Shown here: positions 25,738-34,999 of the stretch, one piece after another | How the letters are laid out: every line of letters begins with the position of its first letter | Numbering within the stretch: position 1 is the stretch's first letter | NCBI GenBank assembly: GCA_030430625.1 | Contig: JAUIKL010000007.1 | Coordinates: 1-64,000 of the forward strand | Length of the DNA stretch: 64,000 nt | DNA from: Gemmatimonadota bacterium | Lineage (GTDB): Bacteria > Gemmatimonadota > Gemmatimonadetes > Longimicrobiales > Gaopeijiaceae | Reading direction: 5' to 3' | Notes under the pieces: model-generated | Databases searched by the model: none | Told to the model about the DNA's origin: nothing | The model's input: only the letters and a program-made list of their open reading frames with translations | Made by a program: the position numbers and the translations under genes

Positions 25738-27356
25738 CGGGGGTCCTCCGGGTCGATGATTTCGAACAGAGCTTCTTTTTGTGTCTCGAGTGCCAGTCGA
25801 AAGTCGTCGTGACCAAGGAGATACAAGGAGAGACGCGGGTTGCGGCGGGGTTCTACGACGATCCACCGAGCTCCGAAGTGTTGGAGTAGGGCCGTGTGCG
25901 TGTCCGTCGCGACCCCATCCTGACACGGAAAGGCATCGCATGTCCACTCGGTGTTCACGTCGGACGAGAGGTAGAAGAACTCCCAGAACGCCCTCGGATC
26001 GTGGGCGAACTGGAATATTGGATCCATTCCTCCGAGATACAGGTTCGATCGATTGAAGGCGAAGAGGGGACCGAAGTTGTCCCACCTGGCATGAAAGACG
26101 ACATCACCGGGGCGGCTCTCCGCGGCAAGGAAATCCGACACCTCTTTCATGGTCGTCGACGGGAAGGAGACCCGCTCGACGTTCAGGAGGTGGCGGTGTG
26201 TCGCCCAGCCCAGATGGACCGCGATCGCCCCTCCGATCAGGAGAGAGCGGGGGGAGCGGATGAGCGCCGTGAGCGAGCGGTCGCGACACCACGTCGAGAT
26301 CGACGGGGCCAGCGCCACGGCGACGGCCACCGCCCCGAAGCCGACCCACTGCTCCATCCCGCGGCGTGCCGAGAGGAGAGCGACAGCGAGGAAGACGACG
26401 GAGATGGCGCCCGCGCCGAGAAGCACCGTGGCCTGACCCTGACTCCAACTCGGTGTTCGTTCGCCGTCCTGAACCGCTTCCGTCCAGAGGCGCTTCCCGA
26501 CGAAGCCCAAGGCGCAGACCCAAACGACCGCGAAGAGCCACGACGTGCGGAGCAGGGTGAACGGGGGGATCGGGGACAGCTCGGCCGCAAAGGTGAGAGG
26601 CTGCTCGAGCGTCTTCTGGGTGAACAGTTGGACGAGTTGGACGTTGAGCAGGTAGGCGGTCTGAAGGGCGTCGGGCCGAGAGAACCAACCGAGCACCGTG
26701 CCGGCCGCCACCGCCGGGAGAGCGTGGCGGATCGGCACGCCCGTGTCGGGTCGGTCGGGACCGAGCAGAGCGGTGGCAGGGATTCTCGCCAACGCGTACG
26801 CCACACAAATCCCCGGGGCGAGCCAGAAAAGGCTGAGGTGCACCCAACTGATCAGGGCACTCAGGAGCAACGCGTGCCACCACCGACCGCGAACAAGCAC
26901 GGAGAGCAGAGTGATCCCGGCCGCCATCGAGACGACATGGGGCCGGATCATGAGGTGTCGGAAGAAGATGTTGGGAACCGCCAGCAAGAAGGCGGCGGCC
27001 CAGAGTGGGGCATCGGGGACGTCGTGGCGCTTGAGGACAGCCCAAAGGGTGGCGGCAAGACCTGCCGTGAGGGTGAGCCCGGCCGCATGCATCGAGAGGG
27101 GCACGTCTCCGATCAGGGCGAACGGAATCAGGAGGACGTGAAAGCCCCACCAGAGGTCTCCGCCGATGTCGGCGATGACCGAGCGCGTGGCCCACGGAAG
27201 CGCGGTATCGAACAGGCCGTGCTCCAGATAGGCTCGCGCGTGACCCAGATGGTAGAAGCCGTCGAGGTCGGCCACGTTGGGTAGCAGCGTCAGGTGCCCC
27301 GCCACGACGACGAAGGCCAACACGAGCCAGGAACGGCCCTCGTGAGGCTGATTCAC
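25734..27356 (-). CDS. GT-C-like polytopic membrane protein coupled to lutABC
   Basis: A 540-aa integral membrane protein with roughly 10-11 hydrophobic segments in the first 400 residues and a soluble C-terminal domain of about 140 residues (SDFLAAESRPGDVVFHARWDNFGPLFAF...). The first loop contains NVADLDGFYHLGHAR, like the acidic D-x-D..Y/H motif in the first loop of GT-C glycosyltransferases and oligosaccharyltransferases. The C-terminal part resembles the domain that follows membrane helices in such proteins. A lipid-linked sugar transferase role is inferred. It overlaps lutA by a GTGA, so it shares a transcript with lutABC, an unexpected partner. Confidence 0.7.
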   Translation of the reverse strand: MNQPHEGRSWLVLAFVVVAGHLTLLPNVADLDGFYHLGHARAYLEHGLFDTALPWATRSVIADIGGDLWWGFHVLLIPFALIGDVPLSMHAAGLTLTAGLAATLWAVLKRHDVPDAPLWAAAFLLAVPNIFFRHLMIRPHVVSMAAGITLLSVLVRGRWWHALLLSALISWVHLSLFWLAPGICVAYALARIPATALLGPDRPDTGVPIRHALPAVAAGTVLGWFSRPDALQTAYLLNVQLVQLFTQKTLEQPLTFAAELSPIPPFTLLRTSWLFAVVWVCALGFVGKRLWTEAVQDGERTPSWSQGQATVLLGAGAISVVFLAVALLSARRGMEQWVGFGAVAVAVALAPSISTWCRDRSLTALIRSPRSLLIGGAIAVHLGWATHRHLLNVERVSFPSTTMKEVSDFLAAESRPGDVVFHARWDNFGPLFAFNRSNLYLGGMDPIFQFAHDPRAFWEFFYLSSDVNTEWTCDAFPCQDGVATDTHTALLQHFGARWIVVEPRRNPRLSLYLLGHDDFRLALETQKEALFEIIDPEDPR

Positions 27357-27392
27357 GGCACCCAGGACACGAGCCGCGGGGCGGAGATCGGC

Positions 27393-27800
27393 CTACTCCG
27401 CGCCCGAGCCCGGCTTCGGGAAGAACTGGTCGATCAACACGGGGTTTCCGTCGGGGTCCAGAAAGGCGATGGACGCGGGTCCCGTCTCGTTCGGGTCGAG
27501 GTCGCTGGTCATCTCGATGCCGGCGTCGATCAGACGGCTACGAATCTCACGGATGTCGGTGAAGCTCGAGAGCTGCTTCGTGTCCTGACCGAGGCCCGGG
27601 TTGAAGGTCAGGATGTTCTTGTCGAACAGGCCCTGGAAGAGGCCCAGGACCGTCGAGCCGTTCACGAGGATCACGTAGTGCTCGTTGTCTCCGCCCGTCT
27701 GTTTAAAGCCGAGCTTCTCGTAGAAGGCCCGCGACACCCCGAGGTCGGAGACCGTCAGGCTCATCGAAAACGCTCCGAGTTCGAGTCCCTCACTGCTCAC
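27393..27800 (-). CDS. VOC family (glyoxalase-like) protein
   Basis: A 135-aa single- or double-module vicinal oxygen chelate protein: [22 protein letters not shown] is the N-terminal strand-helix and [15 protein letters not shown] the C-terminal strand with the usual D-P-x-G-N turn. Members bind a divalent metal and act on varied substrates, including antibiotics and methylglyoxal. I start at the GTG at 27800 because GGAGG sits 5 bases upstream; the GTG at 27806 overlaps that site. Confidence 0.82.
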   Translation of the reverse strand: MSSEGLELGAFSMSLTVSDLGVSRAFYEKLGFKQTGGDNEHYVILVNGSTVLGLFQGLFDKNILTFNPGLGQDTKQLSSFTDIREIRSRLIDAGIEMTSDLDPNETGPASIAFLDPDGNPVLIDQFFPKPGSGAE

Positions 27801-27860
27801 GTCCACCTCCCGCTTGGTATTGATGATCCCGGCGAGAGGATACGACCGAAAGACGCCGTT

Positions 27861-27906
27861 CGCGATCTCGCCGGGCCCGAAGTGGATCGGACCCGGCGAG
27901 ATCGCG
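27861..27906 (-). terminator. 15-bp perfect inverted repeat after the DUF5117 protease gene
   Basis: CGCGATCTCGCCGGG pairs exactly with CCCGGCGAGATCGCG across a 16-base loop. It lies 20 bases past the stop of the minus-strand protease gene. There is no immediate U tract, so it could be a terminator of low efficiency or an mRNA 3'-end stabiliser. Confidence 0.55.
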
Positions 27907-27926
27907 GCGGGTGTCGAGGGCTGACG

Positions 27927-30416
27927 TCAGCGTGACGCAGCCAGGATGCGATCGATTTCCATCGACACGTCCTGGAGGTGTACCCGGGTGATCTCGTCAC
28001 CCACACGGTCGAGGGCCGACATTACGAGGTCGGACAGGCTCCGTAGTTCGGACCGCAGCACCGCACGGACGTCGGAGGTCCACGGCTCGGCGGCGGGGTT
28101 GAAGTTTCGCTCCAACTCCTCCTGGGTCGGGTTCAGACGGCTGTCCGCTGCGTCGATGTACCCCCGCTGCAGGTTCCGGCGATACGCGTTCACGCGGACG
28201 GCGCCATCGTCGGCGAGCTCCGTCCACACTCCGTCCCTCAGGTCGGCCATGAAGTCGGTGATCGAGTAGTTGGCCCCGTCGAGGGCTTCGAACTCCACGA
28301 GGCGCTCCAGCCTGGCCTGACTCAGGAGGTTGTTCACGAGCCTGGACTGCTGGGTACGGAAGCGGGAAACGACTCCGGAGGGCTCGATCCGACGAAGGAC
28401 AGCTTCGTCCAGGAACATGTCCGGGACGTGGAAGCCCGCAGTGGACAGGTACGCCATGGCCTCGGCCTGACGCTCCCGCGACGTGGGCTCGAACCGCGGG
28501 CCCGTACCGTACCGTTCCTGGGTCTCGGCGCTGCCGATGATCGCCACGACGTGTCCCATGTATCGACCCCACTGGCCGACGGCCTGCCCGTACATGTCCT
28601 CGAGCTCGGTGTAGTCCCGCCCCGGCTGCTCGGTCACGTCGATGAGCATGTCCATGACGCGGTCGAGATTGCGCATGCCCAACGTGGTCGAGCGAACGGC
28701 ATCGGCGTCACCGACGGCCTCGGTCAGGTTACCCGGATCCGACCCGTCGGCATCTGCGGTCGAGAAGCGCAGCCAGGGGAAGTCGTCCTGCTGACGCGCC
28801 CACTCGTCGAGTGTCGGAAGCTCGTCGTCGGGGGTCGCGGCGCCCAGGATCTCTCCGTAGCCCCAGTTCACCGCGAAGTCGTCGTACGGGCCGACCTTCG
28901 GGATCAGGTAGTCGAGCGGGATGTTGTCCTCGGGCTGAGCCACGTAGTTGAAGCGCGAGTAGTCCATCAACGTCGCGACGTGGCTGCCTCCCATTCTCTC
29001 GAGGAAAGACGCGCTCCGGATCGAGTCGACGGGATACTGGGACGACGACTTCATGTTGTGTGGGAAGCCGATCGAGTGGCCGATTTCGTGAGCCACCACG
29101 TACTCGACGAGCTTGCCCATCAGAGAGTCGGGCAGGGGCAGCGTCTGGGCGCGCTCGTCGAGCGGGCCGACCTGGATGAAGTACCAGTGCTTCTGGAGGT
29201 CCATGATGTTGTGGTACATGTTGACCTCGCCCTTCAGGATCTGGCCCGAGCGGGGGTCGACGACCTGCCCCCCCGTGGCGTTGGCCACCGTGGACGGCCT
29301 CCAGTAGATCACCGAGTTGCGTGCGTCGAAGAGCGAGAAGGTCGGGTCCTCCTCAGGGGTCGGAGCAATACGACCGAAGATCGCATTGCTGTAACCCGCT
29401 TTCTCGAACGCGCCCTGCCAGGCGTCCACACCACTCACGATCCAAGGCTTGAGCCAGTCGGGTGTGGCGGGGTCGATCCAGTAGACGATCGGTTCGACAG
29501 GATCCGAAACCTCCGAACCAGGATTCTGTTTCTCGAGCCGGAACCGGTGGATGAAGCGAACCTGCTCCAGGCGGTTGTTGGGCCGACTGAAGTCCCACGA
29601 CCGGCTCGAGTTGAATCCGACACGCGCGTCGTGCCAGCGCGGCATCATCGGGTCGTCGGGAAGGCGGGCCATCGAGAAGAAGAGCCGCATCGTCTGGGAG
29701 CGCGGGCTGGCCTGAGCGCCGCCCCCGGGTCCGCCCCCCTGGCCCCCGGCGGGGCGAGCCTGACCACTCTGCGTCACCTGGACGTTGATGGCGTCGTCGA
29801 AGGCCCATGTCTGCTCGACCCAGCTTCGACCGCTGTTCAGCCCGTCGATCGGAGCGAACTCGGGGATGTTCGAGATGAAGAGCTCCGAGACGTCGATCAC
29901 GGCCGAACTGTCGGCGGCGAACGCCTCGACCTCGAAGCGCTGGAGCACGGGGCCCTTCCGGAACCCGCTCACCTGGCGCCAGATCGGATCCGACTCATCG
30001 GCGGTGAGGTCGTACTCCTTCTCCCGAAGTACGACGTGATTTCCGTCCCTCTCCCACTGGACGTACAGGCGCGCGCCGCCTCCGAAGAAGCCGCCCGCAT
30101 CCTGGAGCGTCGATTCCATGGGGCGCTGGAGGAGGAGCATCTCGCGCCCGAACTCGCTCGGGGGGATCTCGAAGAACAGGTCGTCACCGACTCGGTGGAC
30201 ATCGAACATCCCGGCCTGGGTCACTGCCTGATCGGTGATGACCTCGGAGTAGGGCCTTGGGCCGTCGTTCGAGCTGCCACCCCCACCGCCGGGGCGCTCC
30301 TGCGCCTGCGCCGGGGCGCTGGGTGATGGGGTGTTCGCGGAGACACCGCGGGAGCATGCTTGCATCGGGGCGGCGATCAATAGAGCGACCGCGGCCAGTC
30401 GGGTTGTACGGTTCAT
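27927..30416 (-). CDS. DUF5117/DUF5118-type zinc metalloprotease, exported
   Basis: An 829-aa lipoprotein-type export (MNRTTRLAAVALLIAAPMQAC). The track ORF extends 432 codons further upstream into the ankyrin gene on the wrong frame and is rejected. The metzincin motif HEIGHSIGFPH (HExxHxxGxxH, about residue 443) is intact. Flanking segments such as PIVYWIDPATPDWLKPWIVSGVDAW and FEKAGYSNAI are typical of the large DUF5117-DUF4953 zincins frequent in Bacteroidota and Gemmatimonadota. A Ser/Pro/Gln-rich linker follows the lipobox. It probably degrades extracellular peptides. Confidence 0.88.
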   Translation of the reverse strand: MNRTTRLAAVALLIAAPMQACSRGVSANTPSPSAPAQAQERPGGGGGSSNDGPRPYSEVITDQAVTQAGMFDVHRVGDDLFFEIPPSEFGREMLLLQRPMESTLQDAGGFFGGGARLYVQWERDGNHVVLREKEYDLTADESDPIWRQVSGFRKGPVLQRFEVEAFAADSSAVIDVSELFISNIPEFAPIDGLNSGRSWVEQTWAFDDAINVQVTQSGQARPAGGQGGGPGGGAQASPRSQTMRLFFSMARLPDDPMMPRWHDARVGFNSSRSWDFSRPNNRLEQVRFIHRFRLEKQNPGSEVSDPVEPIVYWIDPATPDWLKPWIVSGVDAWQGAFEKAGYSNAIFGRIAPTPEEDPTFSLFDARNSVIYWRPSTVANATGGQVVDPRSGQILKGEVNMYHNIMDLQKHWYFIQVGPLDERAQTLPLPDSLMGKLVEYVVAHEIGHSIGFPHNMKSSSQYPVDSIRSASFLERMGGSHVATLMDYSRFNYVAQPEDNIPLDYLIPKVGPYDDFAVNWGYGEILGAATPDDELPTLDEWARQQDDFPWLRFSTADADGSDPGNLTEAVGDADAVRSTTLGMRNLDRVMDMLIDVTEQPGRDYTELEDMYGQAVGQWGRYMGHVVAIIGSAETQERYGTGPRFEPTSRERQAEAMAYLSTAGFHVPDMFLDEAVLRRIEPSGVVSRFRTQQSRLVNNLLSQARLERLVEFEALDGANYSITDFMADLRDGVWTELADDGAVRVNAYRRNLQRGYIDAADSRLNPTQEELERNFNPAAEPWTSDVRAVLRSELRSLSDLVMSALDRVGDEITRVHLQDVSMEIDRILAASR

Positions 30417-30481
30417 CGTCAAACCTGTCTTGAGGTTGCGACGGGCGGGGTCCGTCCAAGGGGCATCAGGGTAGAGACGGG

Positions 30482-31939
30482 TCACCGACCCGACAAGAGT
30501 CGCACCAGCTCTTCCGAGCCACGCTGACGCGCGTAGTCGATGGCCGTCAGACCGGTGTCGGGGTGAGCGAGCGTCGGATCCGCACCCCGACGGAGCAGGA
30601 GGTGGACGATAGCGTCGTGGCCCGACCATACCGCGGCCCTCAGAGGGGACAGCCGCCCATCCTCGAGCCCGTCGACGAGTTCCGGTTCCCGGTCGAGGAG
30701 GTCCTCCACCCGGTCCACGCGCCCCAGCCACGCCGCGTCGACGATATCGGGTTCGACCCGGGCCAGGATCGCATCGAAGACGGCCGTCTGTCCGCTCTCG
30801 TTCGCCCAGCCGAGCGGGGTCGCGAGGTATTGTCGGTCCCTGATGCCCGCGGTTGCGCCCCCGTCCATCAGCGCCTCGGCGAGTTCGGTCATGCCGTGCC
30901 ACGCCGCCCAGTGTAGCGGGGTCGCGCCCGCTGCTTCGTCCCGAGCGTCGGGGTCGAGCCCGGCCTCGGTCAGCACCCGTACGGCCGCCGGCGTGGATCG
31001 AAGAAGGTCGCACCGGGTGGGTTCGTCCAACCGGTCGAGGATCGAGGCGTCCCTGCCCAACCAGTCGCGAAGGGTCGTCGCGTCGGCCCGCCGGGCTGCC
31101 TGAATCAGCTGTGTGGCCGGCTTGCTCCTCGGTAGGAGATAGTCGTAGACGGCGACGGATCCCCGCCGCCGAGCGACCTCCAGCGGGGTGTCCGCGCCGT
31201 CGAGCGCCCATACGTACTTGTCGCCACCGCCCAGATGGGGGTGGGATCGGCCGAAGGTGATGTGGGCATCGATGGCATCGGGGTCGACCGCGAGGATCGT
31301 CTCGGCCAGCGCGACGTCGTCGAGGAGTGCGGCCTGAAAGAGGTCCGGCGACGCACCATGCGCCAGGAGAAAGCGTAGAACGTCCTCCCGTCCCTGGACC
31401 GCCCACATGGCCGGTGTGCTCAGGTGGTCGACGCACCTTTTGTCGATCTCCGCCCCGCGTTCCAGCAGAAACGCCGCGACCTCGGGCGTTCGAGCCAGGT
31501 GTAGGGGTGTCGCTCCGTCCGGGCCAGGTGCGCTCACAAGCTGAGGATCCCGGTCCAGGATGACCGCCAGCTCCGGGATGCGGCCCAGGCCCGAGGCCGC
31601 ATGCACGTCGAGGGTCGCCCCGAGTTCGACCAACTGCTCCGCGAGCGCCAGGCGCTCCGGTGTGGGACCGTCCACGAGTGCGTGCAATGCGCTGTACGGT
31701 CCCGGCTCCCACGCCGACTTCGCGTCGAGGTCGGCGCCCAGGCGGAGGAGCGCGTCGATCATCGCGCGGTCCCCCTGGGAGGCCGCCTGGACGACGGCCG
31801 GTTTATCGAACGAGAACCACGGGGCGTCGATGACTTCGGACAGAGACGGCTCCGCTTCGAAGACGTCGAGAAGCCGATCCACGTCTCCTGCCAGCACCGC
31901 ATCCCGGAACGCAATCGCCGCCGGATCGTCTCGTGTCAT
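30482..31939 (-). CDS. Ankyrin repeat protein
   Basis: A 485-aa protein from the ATG at 31939; the earlier ATG at 32050 would overlap the divergent gene. It is made of consecutive ankyrin repeats, e.g. DGATPLHLARTPEVAAFLL, GATPLHWAAWHGMTELAEALM and LSPLRAAVWSGHDAIVHLLLRRGADP, ending in LTAIDYARQRGSEELVRLL. No signal peptide or enzyme domain is seen, so a cytoplasmic protein-protein interaction role is likely. It lies 65 bases upstream of the DUF5117 protease gene on the same strand. Confidence 0.85.
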   Translation of the reverse strand: MTRDDPAAIAFRDAVLAGDVDRLLDVFEAEPSLSEVIDAPWFSFDKPAVVQAASQGDRAMIDALLRLGADLDAKSAWEPGPYSALHALVDGPTPERLALAEQLVELGATLDVHAASGLGRIPELAVILDRDPQLVSAPGPDGATPLHLARTPEVAAFLLERGAEIDKRCVDHLSTPAMWAVQGREDVLRFLLAHGASPDLFQAALLDDVALAETILAVDPDAIDAHITFGRSHPHLGGGDKYVWALDGADTPLEVARRRGSVAVYDYLLPRSKPATQLIQAARRADATTLRDWLGRDASILDRLDEPTRCDLLRSTPAAVRVLTEAGLDPDARDEAAGATPLHWAAWHGMTELAEALMDGGATAGIRDRQYLATPLGWANESGQTAVFDAILARVEPDIVDAAWLGRVDRVEDLLDREPELVDGLEDGRLSPLRAAVWSGHDAIVHLLLRRGADPTLAHPDTGLTAIDYARQRGSEELVRLLSGR

Positions 31940-32038
31940 GCCCGCTTCCCAGCCCAGAAATCCGTCACTGCCGAACCCTGCAGGGGCAAGGTTGGCACTC
32001 GATGGATCGTCTGTCACGCTCGACCCTACATTGGCCTC

Positions 32039-33256
32039 ATGAGACGACACCGCTCACCCCACGCCGGGCTTGCTCTTTTCGCCGGACCTGCCCCCTTCGC
32101 CGTACTCGTGCTGCTCGCCGCGGGGGCGTGCGACGCTTCGACGGGTCCCGACGTTCGCCGACTGAACATCGAGCCGGAGGTCGCCCTCGTGGTCGGCGTA
32201 GGTGAGAGCATCGACTTCGAAGTCACCGCGGTCGGAGAAGGGGAGGCCGAGGTGTCCACGGAGGGGGTCGTGTGGGCTACCGATGACTCCGGAGTGGCCC
32301 GGATCGACGGGGGAAGGGCCACGGGGGTGCGCTCCGGTCTCACGATCGTCACCGCCCGCCTTGGTGGACGGGTGGCCACGGCGACCCTCGAAGTCTTCGA
32401 GCCGGAGGTACCGGGCTCGTTCACCCCGGGGGTGAGCTATTTCGGGCGGCACGGATACGTCGAGTACATCCCAGGGACACTCCCGGTCGTGATCTCGGCG
32501 GGACACGGAGGCGACGCTTCGCCGGACGAAATCCCGGACCGGACGTATGGCGTCGTGGTGAGGGATACGAACACACGTGAACTCACCTATGCCATTCGCG
32601 ACGCCCTGCTCGAACTCACAGGGCACGCACCCCACGTCGTGGTCTCGCACCTGCGTCGCGCCAAACTGGACCCGAATCGGGAGATCGAGGAAGCGGCGCA
32701 GGGAAGCCCGTTCGCTGAGCGAGCCTGGACGGAGTACCACGAGTACATCCGGACCGCCCGAGCCGAGGTCGGGAGCGGCGGTGCGGGACTCTACCTGGAC
32801 GTTCACGGGCACGGCCACCCGACCGCGAGGGTGGAGCTCGGATACCTGGTGTCTCCGGAGCGACTCGATGGCCCCGATACGGCCCTCGACAGCGCCTCCG
32901 TCGTGGACCGGACGAGCATTCGAGAGATCGGTCGTCGTTCTTCCCTGCGGTTCTCTGCGTTGCTGCGAGGGCCGTCGAGCTTCGGAGGACTCCTCGAGGG
33001 CGAAGGCGTCCGGTCGATCCCGAGCCCGTCCGATCCGCGTCCGAGCGGCGACCCCTACTTCAGCGGCAACTACAGCACCTTCATCCACGGCTCGATCGCG
33101 GACGGCGAAGTGGTGAGCGCGATCCAACTGGAGCACCACTACCCGGGGCTTCGCGACTCCGACGAGAACCGGAGGGCCTACGCAGAGAGGCTGGCCCGCG
33201 TCATCCGAACGTATGCGATCCTACACTTCGGTTACTTCGAGCCCCCGGGGTCTTGA
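32039..33256 (+). CDS. Exported N-formylglutamate amidohydrolase-like protein with Ig-like domain
   Basis: A 405-aa product; the track start is 146 codons too far upstream in the ankyrin gene region. A signal segment (FAVLVLLAAGAC) is followed by an Ig-like/BIG2-type domain (residues about 40-125: SIDFEVTAVGEG.AEVSTEGVVWATDDSGVARID) and a catalytic-like domain starting PVVISAGHGGDASPDEIPDR and containing LYLDVHGHGHPTARVELGYL and a late LEHHYPGLRD. These resemble the metal-dependent N-formylglutamate amidohydrolase (FGase) fold. Export plus the Ig domain suggests an envelope amidase rather than histidine catabolism. Confidence 0.7.
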   Translation: MRRHRSPHAGLALFAGPAPFAVLVLLAAGACDASTGPDVRRLNIEPEVALVVGVGESIDFEVTAVGEGEAEVSTEGVVWATDDSGVARIDGGRATGVRSGLTIVTARLGGRVATATLEVFEPEVPGSFTPGVSYFGRHGYVEYIPGTLPVVISAGHGGDASPDEIPDRTYGVVVRDTNTRELTYAIRDALLELTGHAPHVVVSHLRRAKLDPNREIEEAAQGSPFAERAWTEYHEYIRTARAEVGSGGAGLYLDVHGHGHPTARVELGYLVSPERLDGPDTALDSASVVDRTSIREIGRRSSLRFSALLRGPSSFGGLLEGEGVRSIPSPSDPRPSGDPYFSGNYSTFIHGSIADGEVVSAIQLEHHYPGLRDSDENRRAYAERLARVIRTYAILHFGYFEPPGS

Positions 33257-33305
33257 ACCTCACGTGGCGTCAGGTGCCACCTTCGACGCAGACGGAGAGA
33301 CACTC

Positions 33306-34049
33306 ATGACCGACATGAAAGTGGGGGAACTGGCTCGGGCCACCGGGCTGACGGTTCGAACCCTTCACCACTACGATGAGATCGGACTTCTGCGGCCCGC
33401 GTCGAGGACGCCGAGTGGACACCGGTTGTACGGGTTGGACGAGGTCGAGCGACTGCAGCGCATCGCCTCCCTCCGACACCTGGGCTTCTCACTCGAGCAG
33501 GTGCGCGACTGCCTCGAGCGACCCGAGTTCTCCCTGCCGCACGTCCTCGAGCTTCACCTCGACCGGGTCGATCGGGAGCTCGAGAGGGGGGCTCGCCTTC
33601 GGACCCTGCTCGCTTCTTTGCGCGCTCGGGTGTCCGAGCCCGGGGGCGCGTCGGTGGAGGAGATCACCGAGACGATCGATGCCACCCTGACGTGGGCCCG
33701 CTACTACTCGGCGGAACAACTGGAGGCGCTGGAGATTCGAAGGGCCGAGGTGGGAGAAGAGCGGATCGCCGAGGTCCAGCAGGAGTGGCAGGTGCTGTAC
33801 TCGGACTTCGAGACGGCGATGACCGACGGCCTACCGCCGAACGCACCCGCCGTTCGCGCGCTCGCGGAGCGGGCCGCAGCGCTCATCTCCGAGTTCACCG
33901 GCGGTGACGCCGGTTTGGCGCAATCGCTCGACACGATGTACCGACAGGAGGGAGGCCAGCGCACGCTGGCGCGTCACGGCACGAAGCTGCCCGACGGGCT
34001 CTGGGAATACATGGGCGAGGCGCGAAGAGCGTATCTGGCCGACGGGTAG
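33306..34049 (+). CDS. MerR-family regulator with TipAS ligand-binding domain
   Basis: A 247-aa protein. The N-terminal MerR helix-turn-helix is KVGELARATGLTVRTLHHYDEIGLL, with the wing RTPSGHRLYGLDEVERLQRI. After the dimerisation helix, residues about 130-245 match the TipAS antibiotic-recognition fold (TWARYYSAEQLEALEIR and a C-terminal MYRQEGGQ..ARHG..LPDGLWEYMGEA). TipA-type regulators bind thiopeptides and activate resistance promoters; other ligands are possible. The start at 33306 follows GGAGAG. It may regulate its upstream or a distant gene. Confidence 0.88.
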   Translation: MTDMKVGELARATGLTVRTLHHYDEIGLLRPASRTPSGHRLYGLDEVERLQRIASLRHLGFSLEQVRDCLERPEFSLPHVLELHLDRVDRELERGARLRTLLASLRARVSEPGGASVEEITETIDATLTWARYYSAEQLEALEIRRAEVGEERIAEVQQEWQVLYSDFETAMTDGLPPNAPAVRALAERAAALISEFTGGDAGLAQSLDTMYRQEGGQRTLARHGTKLPDGLWEYMGEARRAYLADG

Positions 34050-34078
34050 TCCCGGCATCGGGGATCGACGGATTCGGC

Positions 34079-34114
34079 GTCGGGGATCGACGGCGGTACC
34101 CGCCGATCCCCGAC
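34079..34114. terminator. Bidirectional terminator between convergent genes
   Basis: GTCGGGGATC pairs with GATCCCCGAC and, after a 3-base bulge, GGCGG pairs with CCGCC over a 3-base loop: a 15-bp stem exactly between the convergent MerR and lipoprotein stops. A 14-bp direct repeat (TCGGGGATCGACGG) starting at 34058 duplicates the left arm, so an alternative pairing exists. Confidence 0.7.
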
Positions 34115-34118
34115 ACGG

Positions 34119-34922
34119 TCAGCGAATGCGGCGTCGGCGCAGGAGGTCGCGGCCGGTCCGGGCTGCCAGATCGATCTCCACCTCTTCGCCGTTGACGATG
34201 GCGGACGCGTACTGTGTACCGTCGAAGGTGATCACGACGTCGATCTCCCTCACGACCGTTTCGTCACCGAGGACGCGGGTTGCCGTCATGCTGCGTGTGA
34301 TGACTCCGGAGAGCGGCCAGCGCGGATCCGATCCGGGGACCGGTACGACGACATCCTCGTAGCTGAAGCTCCCTTCGATCGAGTGGGACCGCTCTCTCCC
34401 GTCGTCCAGAACACCGGAGCGGGCCGTGCTACTCGATCCTCCGCCGTTCCACGTGCGCTCAGTCTCCTCCCCCAACAGCCCGGAGACGGTCATGTCGCGC
34501 TCGCGAGAGACCTCAGCGGTGAAGGGTCCACGGGTGACCGTGCCCTCGATGTCCCGCAGGAAGCGAACGGACTCCGTGAGGAGGTCGTCGCACTCCTCCT
34601 GCTCCGCGCCTTCCGCGTCGTAGCACGTCCGGGAGCGGGTGCCGGAGAACTCGCCGTTCCAGTTGCCTGCGCCACCGGGTCGACCGAAGGCCGCCAGTGC
34701 CGTCCCGTCGTCGTACCGCGCGGGTGCGGGGGCCGCTCCGAGACCCAGGGACTCGCCCCACATCGTCACTTCTTCGATCGTCGCGTCGGCGGCCAGTATC
34801 GCCGCGTCGAGCACCATCTCGTCGTCCAGATCCTCGGGGGCGGTGGATTCGTCACAAGCCCCGACCGAAACGGCCAATCCCAGAACGGCCAGTGAATGGA
34901 TCCAACTACGCGTTCGCTTCAT
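34119..34922 (-). CDS. Hypothetical lipoprotein
   Basis: A 267-aa product from the ATG at 34922, with signal MKRTRSWIHSLAVLGLAVSVGAC and a lipobox (SVGAC) followed by an acidic stretch. The mature protein contains repeated beta-type segments with many charged residues (e.g. RTWNGGGSSSTARSG, DIEGTVTRGPFTAEVSRERD). Related lipoproteins are frequent in Gemmatimonadota but I assign no function. The GAGGA before the ATG is a plausible ribosome site. Confidence 0.72.
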   Translation of the reverse strand: MKRTRSWIHSLAVLGLAVSVGACDESTAPEDLDDEMVLDAAILAADATIEEVTMWGESLGLGAAPAPARYDDGTALAAFGRPGGAGNWNGEFSGTRSRTCYDAEGAEQEECDDLLTESVRFLRDIEGTVTRGPFTAEVSRERDMTVSGLLGEETERTWNGGGSSSTARSGVLDDGRERSHSIEGSFSYEDVVVPVPGSDPRWPLSGVITRSMTATRVLGDETVVREIDVVITFDGTQYASAIVNGEEVEIDLAARTGRDLLRRRRIR

Positions 34923-34999
34923 CGTGTCATCCTCATGGTTCCGTTGGGTCGAACACACACCAGACGGGTGAAGCGGCGCGAAGGTAACGGTCCTGGAGG

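Noticed and set aside
28428-30326. 632-codon plus-strand ORF
   Set aside because: Antisense to the DUF5117 metalloprotease, which has the intact HEIGHSIGFPH motif.
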